A stretch of 64,000 nucleotides of DNA from JAIVGV01 sp032229975 (GTDB lineage: Bacteria > Acidobacteriota > Blastocatellia > Pyrinomonadales > Pyrinomonadaceae). The translations under genes and the position numbers were made by a program. Positions 9,487-18,918 of this stretch are shown here, one piece after another. The first letter of the stretch is position 1. Each line of letters opens with the position of its first letter. The stretch is taken from the NCBI GenBank assembly GCA_032229975.1, contig JAVXVG010000038.1, forward strand, positions 124,001 to 188,000, given 5' to 3'. Below the pieces are notes generated by a model that was not told the origin of the DNA, did no database searches, and was given only the letters and a program-made list of their open reading frames with translations.

Positions 9487-9963
9487 TTAGGCGAGGTGAT
9501 TGATGACGGCTCCGTATGTCATGCCTTCGGCGGAAGACGTGCCGGGGACGATGAAGAGCGAGAAGCGTCCGAGCGCGGGATGGACGAACTTGAACGTCCC
9601 CTGCGAGACCGTGTCGCGTTCGCCCGTGCGGAAGGAGAGCGCGAAGCATTCGCCCTCGTGCGACAGTGCTTTGGTGGCGCGCGCCTTCGCCTGAAAGTCG
9701 AAGACCTCGACGAGCGTCGCATCGAACGCGATGCCCTTGCCGCGCGAGATGCGGAAGGTCGAGTTCAGATACGGCGCGAAGGTGTCGCGCGTGAAATAAA
9801 AGGCCGGATCGATCTTCGCCTCGTAAGGAATGGCGAATGGGCCCTTACCTTGCGCGCCCCCCTTCTGTTGACCAAAGACGAGCCGGGCCGGACTCAGGTT
9901 CAAACCGGCGAGCAATGCGGAGACAGACCCCGCACGCAGGAAACTGCGACGCGTAATATTCAT
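9487..9963 (-). CDS. Tat-exported DUF6916-like protein
   Basis: A 158-residue protein with a twin-arginine signal (MNITRRSFLRAGSVSALLAG, R-R-x-F-L motif) ending near the VFGQQ site, so it is exported folded. The mature domain (LNSTFRISRGKGIAFDATLV, TFKFVHPALGRFSLFIVPG) matches the small cytoplasmic neighbour at 8590-8907. ATG 9963 is chosen because it begins the Tat motif; the upstream extension has no signal character. It is divergent from the tail-collar operon and shares its control region. Function unknown. Confidence 0.7.
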   Translation of the reverse strand: MNITRRSFLRAGSVSALLAGLNLSPARLVFGQQKGGAQGKGPFAIPYEAKIDPAFYFTRDTFAPYLNSTFRISRGKGIAFDATLVEVFDFQAKARATKALSHEGECFALSFRTGERDTVSQGTFKFVHPALGRFSLFIVPGTSSAEGMTYGAVINHLA

Positions 9964-10133
9964 CTTTCGTTGAATTCTCCCTCTGAAGTCCCTTCGTAGA
10001 ACAATACTAGGCAGGTGGTCTGTGGCAGGCAATAGTATTAACAAGACCGAGCAACAGTGTATTGCTTCGGAGGGAAAGTTACAACCGCAGACGGGCCCTG
10101 CGCGAAAAAAAAAGCGCAAAAGGCAATCTCATC

Positions 10134-10162
10134 TTGAAAAGTCGCGGTTTAACGTTTACAAT
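10134..10162 (+). promoter_or_regulatory. Sigma70-like promoter upstream of the tail-collar genes
   Basis: TTGAAA (10134-10139) and TACAAT (10157-10162) are separated by 17 bp. This leaves a 5' leader of about 240 nt before the first tail-collar gene. The rest of the 9964-10407 interval shows no gene. Confidence 0.5.
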
Positions 10163-10407
10163 CACCCGCGTCTTCCATCCGAGTTTGAGGGACAGCACTG
10201 TTCCTCCCTCGCCGAATAGATGCCCGATAGATACCTGCTTGCAAAAACACGACGCCACGCCTCGCGCACATGAACACCCTGAGACCTGCGGTTCAGCTCC
10301 AACGACCCCAAGCCTCTTAACCCGGCAACGGACAGGCGCAATGCCGCGCTCAAGCCTAGCGCGAAACCTGTGCCGTGCGCCGCGACACTGAAACGGAGTT
10401 AATAAAA

Positions 10408-10923
10408 ATGGCAGAACCGTTCCTCTCTGAAATTAGAATCATGTCCTTCAACTTCGCGCCGAAGGGCTGGGCACTGTGCAACGGCCAGCTCTTGCCCATC
10501 AATCAGAATCAGCCCCTCTTCGCGCTGCTCGGCACAACCTACGGCGGCGACGGACGTGTCAACTTCGCGCTGCCCAACCTACAAGGGCGCACCCCCCTTC
10601 ACTTCGGCAACGGTCACACGCTTGGCGAGTTGGGCGGCGAGCAGAATCACACGCTCAGCATCTCCGAATTGACGACGCACGTGCACATCTCTAATGCGAC
10701 AAGTGATCCCCACACGACCTCCCCGGAAAATTACCAGCCACTGCCTAACGATGCTCTCTTCGGGGTGGTGAACGGACTCTACACGGGCGCGGCGAATCTA
10801 ACCGCGTTACTGCCCGCCACACTCGGTAACACCGGCGGCAGTCAGGCGCACGTAAATATGCAGCCGTTTCTGACTCTGACTTTCTGCATCGCGCTGCAAG
10901 GCATCTTCCCGTCCCAAAACTGA
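10408..10923 (+). CDS. Phage tail collar domain (microcystin-dependent) protein 1
   Basis: A 171-residue protein of the tail-collar/MdpB family. It carries the hallmark FAPKGWALCNGQLLPINQN, LLGTTYGGDGRVNFALPNL and GRTPLHFG segments and ends LTFCIALQGIFPSQN. The start is ATG 10408, which aligns with its two paralogues. It is first of three tandem paralogues (spacing 13 and 10 bp), certainly one operon. The collar fold is known from phage short tail fibres, but free-standing bacterial triplets have no settled function. No phage structural genes are nearby, so this is not a prophage fragment. Confidence 0.9.
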   Translation: MAEPFLSEIRIMSFNFAPKGWALCNGQLLPINQNQPLFALLGTTYGGDGRVNFALPNLQGRTPLHFGNGHTLGELGGEQNHTLSISELTTHVHISNATSDPHTTSPENYQPLPNDALFGVVNGLYTGAANLTALLPATLGNTGGSQAHVNMQPFLTLTFCIALQGIFPSQN

Positions 10924-10936
10924 AGGAGCAGAACTA

Positions 10937-11440
10937 ATGGCACAACCCTATGTCGGCGAGATCAGAATGTTCGGAGGCAACTTCGCTCCGGCGGGATGGA
11001 TGTTTTGCGAGGGGCAGTTGCTCCCCATCTCAGAGAACGAGACGCTCTTTAACTTGATCGGCACAACCTACGGCGGCGACGGTCAAGAGACTTTCGCCTT
11101 GCCCGACCTGCGCGGGCGGCTTCCGATCCACTTCGGCAACGGCTTTATCCTTGCCGAGACCGGAGGCGTCGAGGAGGTGACTCTAACCGTGCAGCAGATA
11201 CCCGCGCACAGTCATGCCGTGCTCTGCTCCGCGAATAATGGCGACTCGACGCAGCCGCAGAATAACGTACCGGCGACGAACGCCTCGGTGCAAATCTATC
11301 GCGCCCAAGCGCCGGTCGCGCAGATGAATACGCAAGCGGTAGGCTCTGTTGGCGGCAACCAGCCGCACAGCAACTTCCAGCCCTACCTGTGCCTCGACTT
11401 CATCATCTCGCTCTTCGGGATTTTCCCGTCCCAGACTTAA
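10937..11440 (+). CDS. Phage tail collar domain protein 2
   Basis: A 167-residue paralogue with FAPAGWMFCEGQLLPISEN, LIGTTYGGDGQETFALPDL and GRLPIHFG, ending LDFIISLFGIFPSQT. A good ribosome-binding site (AAGGAG) lies just before the start, 13 bp after gene 1. The central variable segment between the collar core and the C-terminal strand differs from its neighbours. That is where this family varies and probably where ligand or partner specificity lies. Confidence 0.9.
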   Translation: MAQPYVGEIRMFGGNFAPAGWMFCEGQLLPISENETLFNLIGTTYGGDGQETFALPDLRGRLPIHFGNGFILAETGGVEEVTLTVQQIPAHSHAVLCSANNGDSTQPQNNVPATNASVQIYRAQAPVAQMNTQAVGSVGGNQPHSNFQPYLCLDFIISLFGIFPSQT

Positions 11441-11450
11441 GGAGACAACG

Positions 11451-11978
11451 ATGGCAGACCCATTCGTCGCTGAAATTCGCATCTTCCCCTTCAACTTCGC
11501 CCCGAAAGGCTGGGCGTTCTGCGACGGGCAGTTGTTGCCGCTCTCGCAGAACACCGCCCTCTTCTCGCTGCTCGGCACGACCTATGGCGGCGACGGCAAA
11601 TCCACCTTCGCCTTGCCGAACATGCAAGGCAACGCGCCCATGCACCCCGGTCAGGGGCCCGGTCTTTCGCTCCACGATCTGGGCGAGACGGGCGGATCGG
11701 AAACCGTGACTTTGCTTCAGTCGGAGATTCCAGCGCATAGCCACGCCATGATGGCGCAGAACCAGCCCGCCCAACTTCCCGGCCCGGCCCCTGATCGCAC
11801 GTTTTCGAGATCGTCCGGCGGCTTCGCCTATAAGCCCGCGCCTTTCACCACTGTCGTGCCGTTCAGCCCCAACATGTTAGCTCCGGCAGGCGGCGACCAG
11901 CCACACAACAACATGATGCCGTACCTGACGCTCAGCTTCTGCATTGCCCTGCAAGGCGTCTTCCCGCCCCGCACGTGA
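11451..11978 (+). CDS. Phage tail collar domain protein 3
   Basis: A 175-residue paralogue starting MADPFVAEIRIFPFNFAPKG at ATG 11451, preceded by AAGGAG, 10 bp after gene 2. It has the same LLGTTYGGDGKSTFALPNM core and ends LSFCIALQGVFPPRT. It closes the operon, followed by a hairpin terminator. The three proteins could form a hetero-trimer, since collar domains trimerise in phage fibres. That is inference only. Confidence 0.9.
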   Translation: MADPFVAEIRIFPFNFAPKGWAFCDGQLLPLSQNTALFSLLGTTYGGDGKSTFALPNMQGNAPMHPGQGPGLSLHDLGETGGSETVTLLQSEIPAHSHAMMAQNQPAQLPGPAPDRTFSRSSGGFAYKPAPFTTVVPFSPNMLAPAGGDQPHNNMMPYLTLSFCIALQGVFPPRT

Positions 11979-11996
11979 GTCGGGCGATCACCACAC

Positions 11997-12025
11997 GCGG
12001 GGTTGCGTCACGCACGCAACCCCGC
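11997..12025 (+). terminator. Hairpin terminator after the tail-collar operon
   Basis: A 12-bp perfect GC-rich stem with a 5-nt loop, followed by AATTCAACTTTG. It separates the collar operon from the large secreted protein. Confidence 0.65.
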
Positions 12026-12139
12026 AATTCAACTTTGAAGTGTTTAAGGTGTCAGCCGTCCTGACGAAGTTCGGCCGCGCGCCAGTGTGAATTTCACAAC
12101 CCTTGCGCAACCCTCGCTAGGTAAATTTCAAGGAGAGTC

Positions 12140-15100
12140 ATGAAGAAGTCATTCCCCCGTTTCGCGCTCCGACGCTTTCGCACGCACCTCGCCCTGCTGC
12201 TCGCATATCTCACGCTCATCACGCCGCTCGCGCCGGTCTTCGCGCAGTCGGTGAAGGTGAAGCGCGCCGCCGCGCCCGCCGCCGCGCAGGGCACAGAGCA
12301 GCCCGGCAAGGGCAAGGGCCCCACGATCGGAATCGACAAGCACATCACTCTCCCCGCGCCCGGCACTCTGTCGGCCGGGCCTATCATCAGTGCGACCAAG
12401 ACGGATGGCGTGCCCCTCTCGACGTTGCTCTTGCCCGGCGACACCATCACTTACTCGGTGACGATCTCGAACACCGGCAATGCTCCGGCCACGAACGTTC
12501 AGCTCAGCGACACCATCGACCCGAACACGACGCTCGTTCCCACGTCGTTCGTCGTCGCGGGGAGCGATGATTACAACACCATCGGCAACGTTCAGATCAC
12601 CGTTCCCGCCGCGCAGGGCGTGCTCGCCAACGACACGAACCCCGACACCGGCAACAACTCCGGCATGACGGCGAGCACCACCACTTCGACGACCTCGCAG
12701 GGCGGCACGGTCACGCTCAGCCCCGATGGTAGCTTCACCTACGATCCGCCCACAGGCTTCACCGGCACCGACACCTTCAACTATACGACGACAACATCGG
12801 GCGGCAAGACGGCCACCTCGTCGGCGAAGATCACGATCGTGGGAAAAATCTGGTTCGTCAACAACAACGCGGGGGCGTGCACGTCGAGCTGCGACGGTCG
12901 GCTGTCGCACCCGTTCCAGACGCTCGCAGCTTTCAACGCGGTCAACAACGGCACGGCGGGCCACCCTGCGGCGGGCGATAGCGTCTTCCTCTATGAGAGC
13001 GCAACCGCCTACTTCGGGCCCGTCACGCTGCTCGCCAACCAGAAGTTTATCGGTCAGGACGCAACGACGAGCCTAATCTCGCTCACGGGTCTCACGCAGC
13101 CGAGTGGCACTGATCCGCTCCCCGTGATGAACTCCGGCAATGCAACCATCGTCAACATCACGACCACTACGGCGGCGACGAACGCCATCACCGTCAGCGC
13201 GGGCGGCGAGTTGCTGCGCGGCTTCACGGTCGGCAACACGACCGGCGCGAAGATTTTCGGTAGCTCCTTCGGCACGCTCACCGTCGGCAATAATGTTTCG
13301 CCCGACGTGACGCTCAACGGCACGGGTCAAGCGCTCAACTTAACGAGCGGCTCATTCGCCGTCACGTCCGGCTTCAACGGTGTGACGACGACGAGCGCTA
13401 CGAGCGCGCCGGGCATCTCGCTGACGACGGTCGGAGGCACGGTCGCTTTCGGCTCGACAAACGTTTCGGGATCGGGAACGCAGGGCATTAGCATCGCCGG
13501 CTCTGGTCTAAACGCCAACTTCGGCGCGACGACCATCAGCACGACAGGGTTGCAAGGCATCTTGATCGGGACGAGCACGGGCGCGCTCACCTTCGGGGCC
13601 ACCTCTGTCACGGGCGGCACGGACGCCGTCTCCTTCCAGAATAACTCGGCGGGCTCGCGCACCTTCGCCTCGCTCACGACGCTCAACAACAACGGCGTCG
13701 CGTTCCTGCACGGTGGCGGCGGCGGCACGACGACTGTCACCGGCGCGACGAGCATCACCAACCCTGCCGGTCGCGGCATCGACATTCAGAACTCGACCAC
13801 GCTAGTCACCTTCGCCAACACGAACGTCACGCAGTCCGGCGGCACGGGTGTCAATCTCGCGACCAACAGCGGCGGCGTCGTTTTCGCCGACCTCGACATC
13901 TCGCCCGATTCAGGTGTGGCGGCCCTCGCTGCCGCAAGCAGCACGATCACGGCGACGAGCGGCACGATCACGACGACGAACGCCGCGGCGATCACGCTCA
14001 GCGCATCGGCCCTCGCACTGACTTTCGATAGCGTCTCGGCGACCATCTCCAACGCTACCGCCGCATCGGGCGTCGCGCTGACGGGCGCGAACACAGGCTC
14101 TCTCGTCATGAACGCGGGCGCGATTTCGGGCGGCGGCGCGGCGGCATTCTCGATCAATGCCGGAACCGCCAACGTCACTTACAACGGCACGATCACGCAG
14201 GCTAACGCGCAGCGCGTCGTTGACGTGCAGAGCAAGACGGGCGGCACGGTCGCGTTCGGCGGGGCCATCAGCTCGACGAGCGGCACGGGCACGGGCATCA
14301 ACCTTGCCACCAACACCGGCGCGACGATCAACTTCACCGGCGGCATCGCTCTCACCACCAACGCCAACGCGGCGTTCACGGCGACGGGCGGCGGCACAGT
14401 CAGCGCGACGCAGAACAACTCTTCAATCGTCAACACGCTGACGACGACGACCGCCACCGCGCTCAACGTCACGAGCACGACCATCGGCGCGTCGGGCTTG
14501 ACCTTCCGCAGCATCACATCGAACGGCAGCGGCACGGGCGACGGCATCATCCTCAACGGCACGGGAGCGACTGCCGGACTGACCATCACCGCCAACGGCG
14601 GCACCTGCACCGCCGCCGACCAGAGTGGTTGTTCGGGCGGCACCATCTCGAACAAGACGGGAGCCGATGGGAGCACCACGCAAGGCACAGGCATCTACCT
14701 CAGTAGCACGGTGGGCGTCTCGCTCGACCGGATGTTCCTGCACGACTTTCAGAACCACGCCATCTACGGCACGAACGTCACCGGCTTCTCGCTGACCAAC
14801 TCGAACATCACGGGCACGAACGGCACGAGCAGCGCGGGCGGCTCGCGCGAGGGCGACGTACACTTCGACAACCTCTTCACGAGCGCATCGTTCCCGACCG
14901 CGCAGATCACCAACAGCAACCTCGGCGGCACGAGCTTCTCCGATGTCCTGCGCGTCTTCAACACGAGCGGCACGCTCAACCGTTTGAACGTCGCGAACGT
15001 GACCTTCGGCAACGTCGGCATCAATGGCAACGACGGCATGAGCGTCGCTGCCTTCAACAACGCGACGCTCAACGTCACGCTGCAAGACTCTATCCTGACG

Positions 15101-17947
15101 AACTCCATCGGCGAAGACCTGCGCGTCAATGCCAACAACACCTCAGTGGTGGACATGGTCGTGCGCCGCAACAAGTTCAGCAACAGCAACGTGAACGCTT
15201 CGAGCGGCGCGGGTCTCATCTCCTTCGCGGGCGGCGGCGCGGGATCGAACACGACGCAGACCTACGACATCTCTTGCAACAGCTTCCGCGACGCCATCGG
15301 CATCGCAGTGATCGTCGCCAGCAACGGCGGCTCCGGCACCACCACCGGCTCTTTCATTAACAACGTCATCGGCGTCGCAGGCTCCGCCACGCTCACAGGC
15401 TCGACTCAGGCGAGCGGCTTCAAGCTCGCCATCTCCGGCTCGTCCGGCACGCACAACATCATGATCGCCAACAACGACGTGCGCCGGACGAACGAAGAGG
15501 GCATCTTCATCCAGAACAACAACGGCACCGCGACGGTCAACGCCTCGGTCTTCGGCAACATCGTCGCCGAGCCGGGCCCCTTCCAGTTTACTGGCCTGAA
15601 CGTTGACATCGGCGCGGGCGTCGCTGGCGACGCGAGCAAGATCAACGTCGTCGTCGGCTCGGCGACGGTCGCCGCGCAGAAGAACGACTTCTCCAACGGC
15701 GACCCGTCGAACTTCAGCGACGTGAACTTCAGCTTGAACACTCCGGCGGGCGGCTTCATCAACCTGTCGAAGAACGGTTCGGCGGCAGCCACGACGCTAC
15801 AAGTTATCAGGGACGACAACAACAATCCCGCGACGACGACCGTCTCGGCTTCGGGCACGGTCACCCTCGTCAACACGTTGCCCACGACGCCTCCGGCAGT
15901 TGCGTCTTGCACAGTGCCGCCCATCGCGAACTTTGGAGACGTTCCGCCGCCCGAGCCGACAAGCGCGAGCGTCACTGTCTCATCGGTCTCGCAGCCGTCC
16001 GCGCAGTCGGGCGACGTTATCTCGCGTCCCTTCGTCTCGCTGCCGCAAGTCGCGAAGGTGAAGACAGAGGCAGCGCAGGTCGCAACGCAGACCTCCGCGC
16101 TTCACACGCAACAGTCGCCGGTCTCGAAGGACGGCGCGAGCGCGAAGCAGCCGCCTTCAACGCGCATCATCAACTCGACGCAGGCCACCTTCCCCATCGC
16201 CATCGGCACGATCAACGCGGGCGACAGTGTGACGATCACTTTCCAAGTGACGATTAACACACCGTTCACGGGCGCGAACGCCTACGTCGAGAATCAGGGC
16301 TCGATCTCCTACGCCGAGAGCGGCACGCCCGTCCTGACGGACGACCCGGAGACGCCTACACCCAACGACAAGACGCGCACCAACGTTCTCGCTCCGCCCA
16401 AGATTCGCGTCAACGACGCGAAGGTGACGGAGCCCACCACGGGCACGACGAACATGCTCTTCACCGTCACGCTCGATCACGCCTACCCCGGCGGCACGAC
16501 CGTCAGCTACTCGACCGCCGACGGCACGGCGACGGGCGGCACGTGCGGCGCGGCAGGAATCGATTACCAGACCGTCACCGGCGGCTCGCTCGTCTTTGGC
16601 TCAACCGAGACAGTCAAGACCATCGCCATTCCCGTCTGCGCCGACAACGCAGACAACACGAGCGCGGATGAGACGTTCCTCTTGAACCTGACGGGCGCAA
16701 CCACCGGAACCTTCAACCGCAATCAGGCGACCGGCACGATCACAGACGCCAACACGCCCGGCACGTTGCTCATCACAGAGCTACGCACGTCCGGCCCCAC
16801 AGGCGCGGGCGACGACTTCGTCGAGTTGTACAACAACACGGCGAACGACCTGAGCGTCGCGGACGGCACAGGCATCAATGATACGACGCACGGCTACGGC
16901 GTCTTCAAGATGGGCACGGACTGCAACGCCGCGCCCGTCCTCATCGGTGTCATCCCGAACACCACGGTCATCAAGGCGCGCACGCACTATCTGTTGACGG
17001 GCTCGCAGTATTCGCTCGCCAACTATGGTGGCACGAACGCGGCGGTAGGCGATCTCGCCATGACCTCCGACATCGAGGACGATCACAACGTCGCTGTCTT
17101 CTCGACCGCAGATGTCTTGACCGTTTCGACCGCGAATCGTCTTGACGCCGTCGGCTTCGGCACGAACACGACCGGCGTCTGCGACCTGCTCCACGAGGGC
17201 GCAACGCTACCGGCCCTCGGCGCACAGACCTTGCAGTACAGCTTCTTCCGCAACCTCTCGACGGGCTTGCCCGCCGACACGAACGACAACTTCACGGACT
17301 TCTTCTTCGCCGACACACAAGCGACAGTCATCGCCGGTGTGCAGCAGCGTCTGGGCGCGCCCGGGCCGGAGAACAAGACCTCGCCCATCAATCGCGGCGC
17401 GACTATCAAGTCGTCGCTCTTAGACGCCACGCAGTCGAGCAGTCTCTCGCCGAACCGCGTGCGCAATAGTAGCTCCTACACGGACGTTGCCCCGACAGTT
17501 GGGAGTGGGACTGGCGTGTACTCGTCGGGCACGCTCTCTATCCGTCGGCGGTTCACGAACAACACGGGCGGGAACGTCACGCGCCTGAGGTTCCGCGTCG
17601 TGCAGATGACGACGTTGCCGGCTGGCGCGGGCGTGGCAGACCTGCGGCTCATCACTTCGTCGGATGTCTCGCAGACAGGCATCAATGATGCGGCGACATG
17701 CACGGCGAGCGGCACAAGCGCGCCCAACTGCACGGTGACGGTGCGCGGCACGACTCTGGAACAGCCGCCCACGCAAACGTTAGGCGGAGGCTATAACTCG
17801 ACCGTGGGAGCGGGCACGGTAGCCACCGGCATGATCACGACGGGCACGCCTCTGGGCGCAGGCAACTCTATCAACCTGCAGTTCCTCTTAGGCGTCAAAC
17901 AGGCTGGCAGCTTCACCTTCCTCGTCATCGTCGAAGCGCTGCCGTAA
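12140..17947 (+). CDS. Giant secreted surface protein: DUF11, beta-helix, Calx-beta and lamin-tail domains
   Basis: A 1935-residue exported protein. Residues 1-36 form a signal peptide (LALLLAYLTLITPLAPVFAQ). A DUF11-like domain follows (LLPGDTITYSVTISNTGNAP), then a bacterial Ig/cadherin-like unit (GSFTYDPPTGFTGTDTFNY). Residues 230-1230 are a long Gly/Thr/Asn-rich right-handed beta-helix beginning IWFVNNNAGACTSSCDGR. A second DUF11-like strand set, a Calx-beta domain (TVSYSTADGTATGG ... ADETFLLNLTGATTG) and a lamin-tail domain (LLITELRTSGPTGAGDDFVE) come next. It ends in a beta-rich tail without a recognised sorting signal. The composition suggests an extracellular adhesin or matrix protein; the ligand is unknown. 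Confidence 0.85.
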   Translation: MKKSFPRFALRRFRTHLALLLAYLTLITPLAPVFAQSVKVKRAAAPAAAQGTEQPGKGKGPTIGIDKHITLPAPGTLSAGPIISATKTDGVPLSTLLLPGDTITYSVTISNTGNAPATNVQLSDTIDPNTTLVPTSFVVAGSDDYNTIGNVQITVPAAQGVLANDTNPDTGNNSGMTASTTTSTTSQGGTVTLSPDGSFTYDPPTGFTGTDTFNYTTTTSGGKTATSSAKITIVGKIWFVNNNAGACTSSCDGRLSHPFQTLAAFNAVNNGTAGHPAAGDSVFLYESATAYFGPVTLLANQKFIGQDATTSLISLTGLTQPSGTDPLPVMNSGNATIVNITTTTAATNAITVSAGGELLRGFTVGNTTGAKIFGSSFGTLTVGNNVSPDVTLNGTGQALNLTSGSFAVTSGFNGVTTTSATSAPGISLTTVGGTVAFGSTNVSGSGTQGISIAGSGLNANFGATTISTTGLQGILIGTSTGALTFGATSVTGGTDAVSFQNNSAGSRTFASLTTLNNNGVAFLHGGGGGTTTVTGATSITNPAGRGIDIQNSTTLVTFANTNVTQSGGTGVNLATNSGGVVFADLDISPDSGVAALAAASSTITATSGTITTTNAAAITLSASALALTFDSVSATISNATAASGVALTGANTGSLVMNAGAISGGGAAAFSINAGTANVTYNGTITQANAQRVVDVQSKTGGTVAFGGAISSTSGTGTGINLATNTGATINFTGGIALTTNANAAFTATGGGTVSATQNNSSIVNTLTTTTATALNVTSTTIGASGLTFRSITSNGSGTGDGIILNGTGATAGLTITANGGTCTAADQSGCSGGTISNKTGADGSTTQGTGIYLSSTVGVSLDRMFLHDFQNHAIYGTNVTGFSLTNSNITGTNGTSSAGGSREGDVHFDNLFTSASFPTAQITNSNLGGTSFSDVLRVFNTSGTLNRLNVANVTFGNVGINGNDGMSVAAFNNATLNVTLQDSILTNSIGEDLRVNANNTSVVDMVVRRNKFSNSNVNASSGAGLISFAGGGAGSNTTQTYDISCNSFRDAIGIAVIVASNGGSGTTTGSFINNVIGVAGSATLTGSTQASGFKLAISGSSGTHNIMIANNDVRRTNEEGIFIQNNNGTATVNASVFGNIVAEPGPFQFTGLNVDIGAGVAGDASKINVVVGSATVAAQKNDFSNGDPSNFSDVNFSLNTPAGGFINLSKNGSAAATTLQVIRDDNNNPATTTVSASGTVTLVNTLPTTPPAVASCTVPPIANFGDVPPPEPTSASVTVSSVSQPSAQSGDVISRPFVSLPQVAKVKTEAAQVATQTSALHTQQSPVSKDGASAKQPPSTRIINSTQATFPIAIGTINAGDSVTITFQVTINTPFTGANAYVENQGSISYAESGTPVLTDDPETPTPNDKTRTNVLAPPKIRVNDAKVTEPTTGTTNMLFTVTLDHAYPGGTTVSYSTADGTATGGTCGAAGIDYQTVTGGSLVFGSTETVKTIAIPVCADNADNTSADETFLLNLTGATTGTFNRNQATGTITDANTPGTLLITELRTSGPTGAGDDFVELYNNTANDLSVADGTGINDTTHGYGVFKMGTDCNAAPVLIGVIPNTTVIKARTHYLLTGSQYSLANYGGTNAAVGDLAMTSDIEDDHNVAVFSTADVLTVSTANRLDAVGFGTNTTGVCDLLHEGATLPALGAQTLQYSFFRNLSTGLPADTNDNFTDFFFADTQATVIAGVQQRLGAPGPENKTSPINRGATIKSSLLDATQSSSLSPNRVRNSSSYTDVAPTVGSGTGVYSSGTLSIRRRFTNNTGGNVTRLRFRVVQMTTLPAGAGVADLRLITSSDVSQTGINDAATCTASGTSAPNCTVTVRGTTLEQPPTQTLGGGYNSTVGAGTVATGMITTGTPLGAGNSINLQFLLGVKQAGSFTFLVIVEALP

Positions 17948-18008
17948 ATCATTAACCGCGATGAGCGCGCACGCTACAATCGGGCGCGCTCGTCACACAA
18001 CGCAGAAG

Positions 18009-18057
18009 CGAAGGGGCCTGCTTGAGTGGAAACTCAAGCAGGCCCCTTCGCTCTTTC
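18009..18057 (+). terminator. Strong terminator after the giant surface protein
   Basis: A 19-bp perfect stem (18009-18027 with 18032-18050), a 4-nt loop and a CTCTTTC tail. Confidence 0.8.
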
Positions 18058-18183
18058 ATGCGTCCAATGTCTGCCGCGCCTTGCCACGCGCCGCTTCCGT
18101 GTTAGAAGATGTGGCGCAACTAAAACGAGTCGCGCCTCAGTGCCTTCACACACGCGCACACACGGACAGGAGAGACATCGCAC

Positions 18184-18774
18184 TTGACAGTTAAATCCGA
18201 CCGATGGATTCGCCGCATGGCGGAGGAGCATGAGTTGATCGCGCCCTTCAGCGCGGGGCTCGTGCGCGAGATCGACGGGCGACGCATCATCTCCGCCGGG
18301 GCCTCCTCCTACGGCTACGATATGCGCCTCGCCGACGACGGCTTCCGCGTCTTCTCGCCCCTTCACGGTCGAGAGATCGATCCCAAACACTTCGACGACT
18401 CGTCGCTCGTCGAGCCGCCGCTCTACACGACCGAAGACGGCTCGCGCTATCACCTCATGCCTCCGCATTCCTACGCGCTCGGCGTCACGGTCGAGACCTT
18501 CAAGATGCCGCGCGACGTGACCGGCATCGCGATGGGTAAATCCACTTACGCGCGCGCCGGACTACTCGTCAACACCACGCCGCTCGAAGCCGGCTGGACG
18601 GGCCGCCTCGTCGTCGAACTCGCCAACCTCGCAGACCTCCCGCTTCGCGTCTATGTCAACGAAGGGATCGGTCAGGTCGTCTTCCTACAATCCGACGAAG
18701 AGTGTGGCGTCTCCTACGAAGATCGCGGCGGCAAGTATCAGGGCCAGACCGGACTCACCTACTCACGCCTTTAG
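18184..18774 (+). CDS. dcd: dCTP deaminase
   Basis: A 196-residue enzyme that deaminates dCTP to dUTP, feeding thymidylate synthesis. The family landmarks are present: SAGASSYGYDMRLAD near the N-terminus, the active-site region MGKSTYARAGLLVNTTPLEA (nucleotide-binding S-x2-A-R and catalytic Glu) and the C-terminal GGKYQGQTGLTYSRL. The start is a TTG at 18184. The length fits the family. The gene is intact, but the Tn7-like element begins nine bases beyond the end of its stop codon, which makes its 3' end a candidate attachment site. Confidence 0.95.
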   Translation: MTVKSDRWIRRMAEEHELIAPFSAGLVREIDGRRIISAGASSYGYDMRLADDGFRVFSPLHGREIDPKHFDDSSLVEPPLYTTEDGSRYHLMPPHSYALGVTVETFKMPRDVTGIAMGKSTYARAGLLVNTTPLEAGWTGRLVVELANLADLPLRVYVNEGIGQVVFLQSDEECGVSYEDRGGKYQGQTGLTYSRL

Positions 18775-18782
18775 AAGATTTG

Positions 18783-18787
18783 TCGGC
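18783..18787. repeat. Target site duplication, left copy (TCGGC)
   Basis: TCGGC immediately precedes the TGTGAC terminus of element A. The identical 5 bp follows the other terminus at 38281-38285. Five-base duplications are characteristic of Tn7-like transposition. Confidence 0.9.
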
Positions 18788-18861
18788 TGTGACTGGAACC
18801 ATAAGTTGACCGCTTTGGACACCTGATGCTTCCAATGGCGGGTGGCCAACTTATGGTTCCA
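18788..18861. repeat. Left end of element A with TnsB-type sites
   Basis: Starting with TGTGAC, the end holds an inverted copy (GGAACCATAAGTTGACCGC, 18795-18813), a degenerate GATGCTTCCAAT half-site near 18825-18836 and a direct copy (GGCCAACTTATGGTTCCA, 18844-18861). The consensus is GGCCAACTTATGSTTCCA. Spaced sites at one end and denser ones at the other are typical of Tn7-like ends. Confidence 0.85.
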
Positions 18862-18918
18862 GTTTATTAGGGGCTAGTCGCCAGACTGATTTGTTGATCT
18901 GTGGCCTATACTGATTCT

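Noticed and set aside
10408..11978. Prophage tail region
   Set aside because: Apart from the three collar proteins there is no capsid, terminase, tail tube or lysis gene.
12149..17776. Several long open frames on the minus strand opposite the giant surface protein
   Set aside because: They are by-products of high GC and Thr/Gly/Asn-rich repeats, with no ribosome-binding sites or family motifs.
18868..18918. tRNA gene at the left boundary as the attachment site
   Set aside because: No cloverleaf or T-arm sequence is present; the neighbouring gene is dcd.
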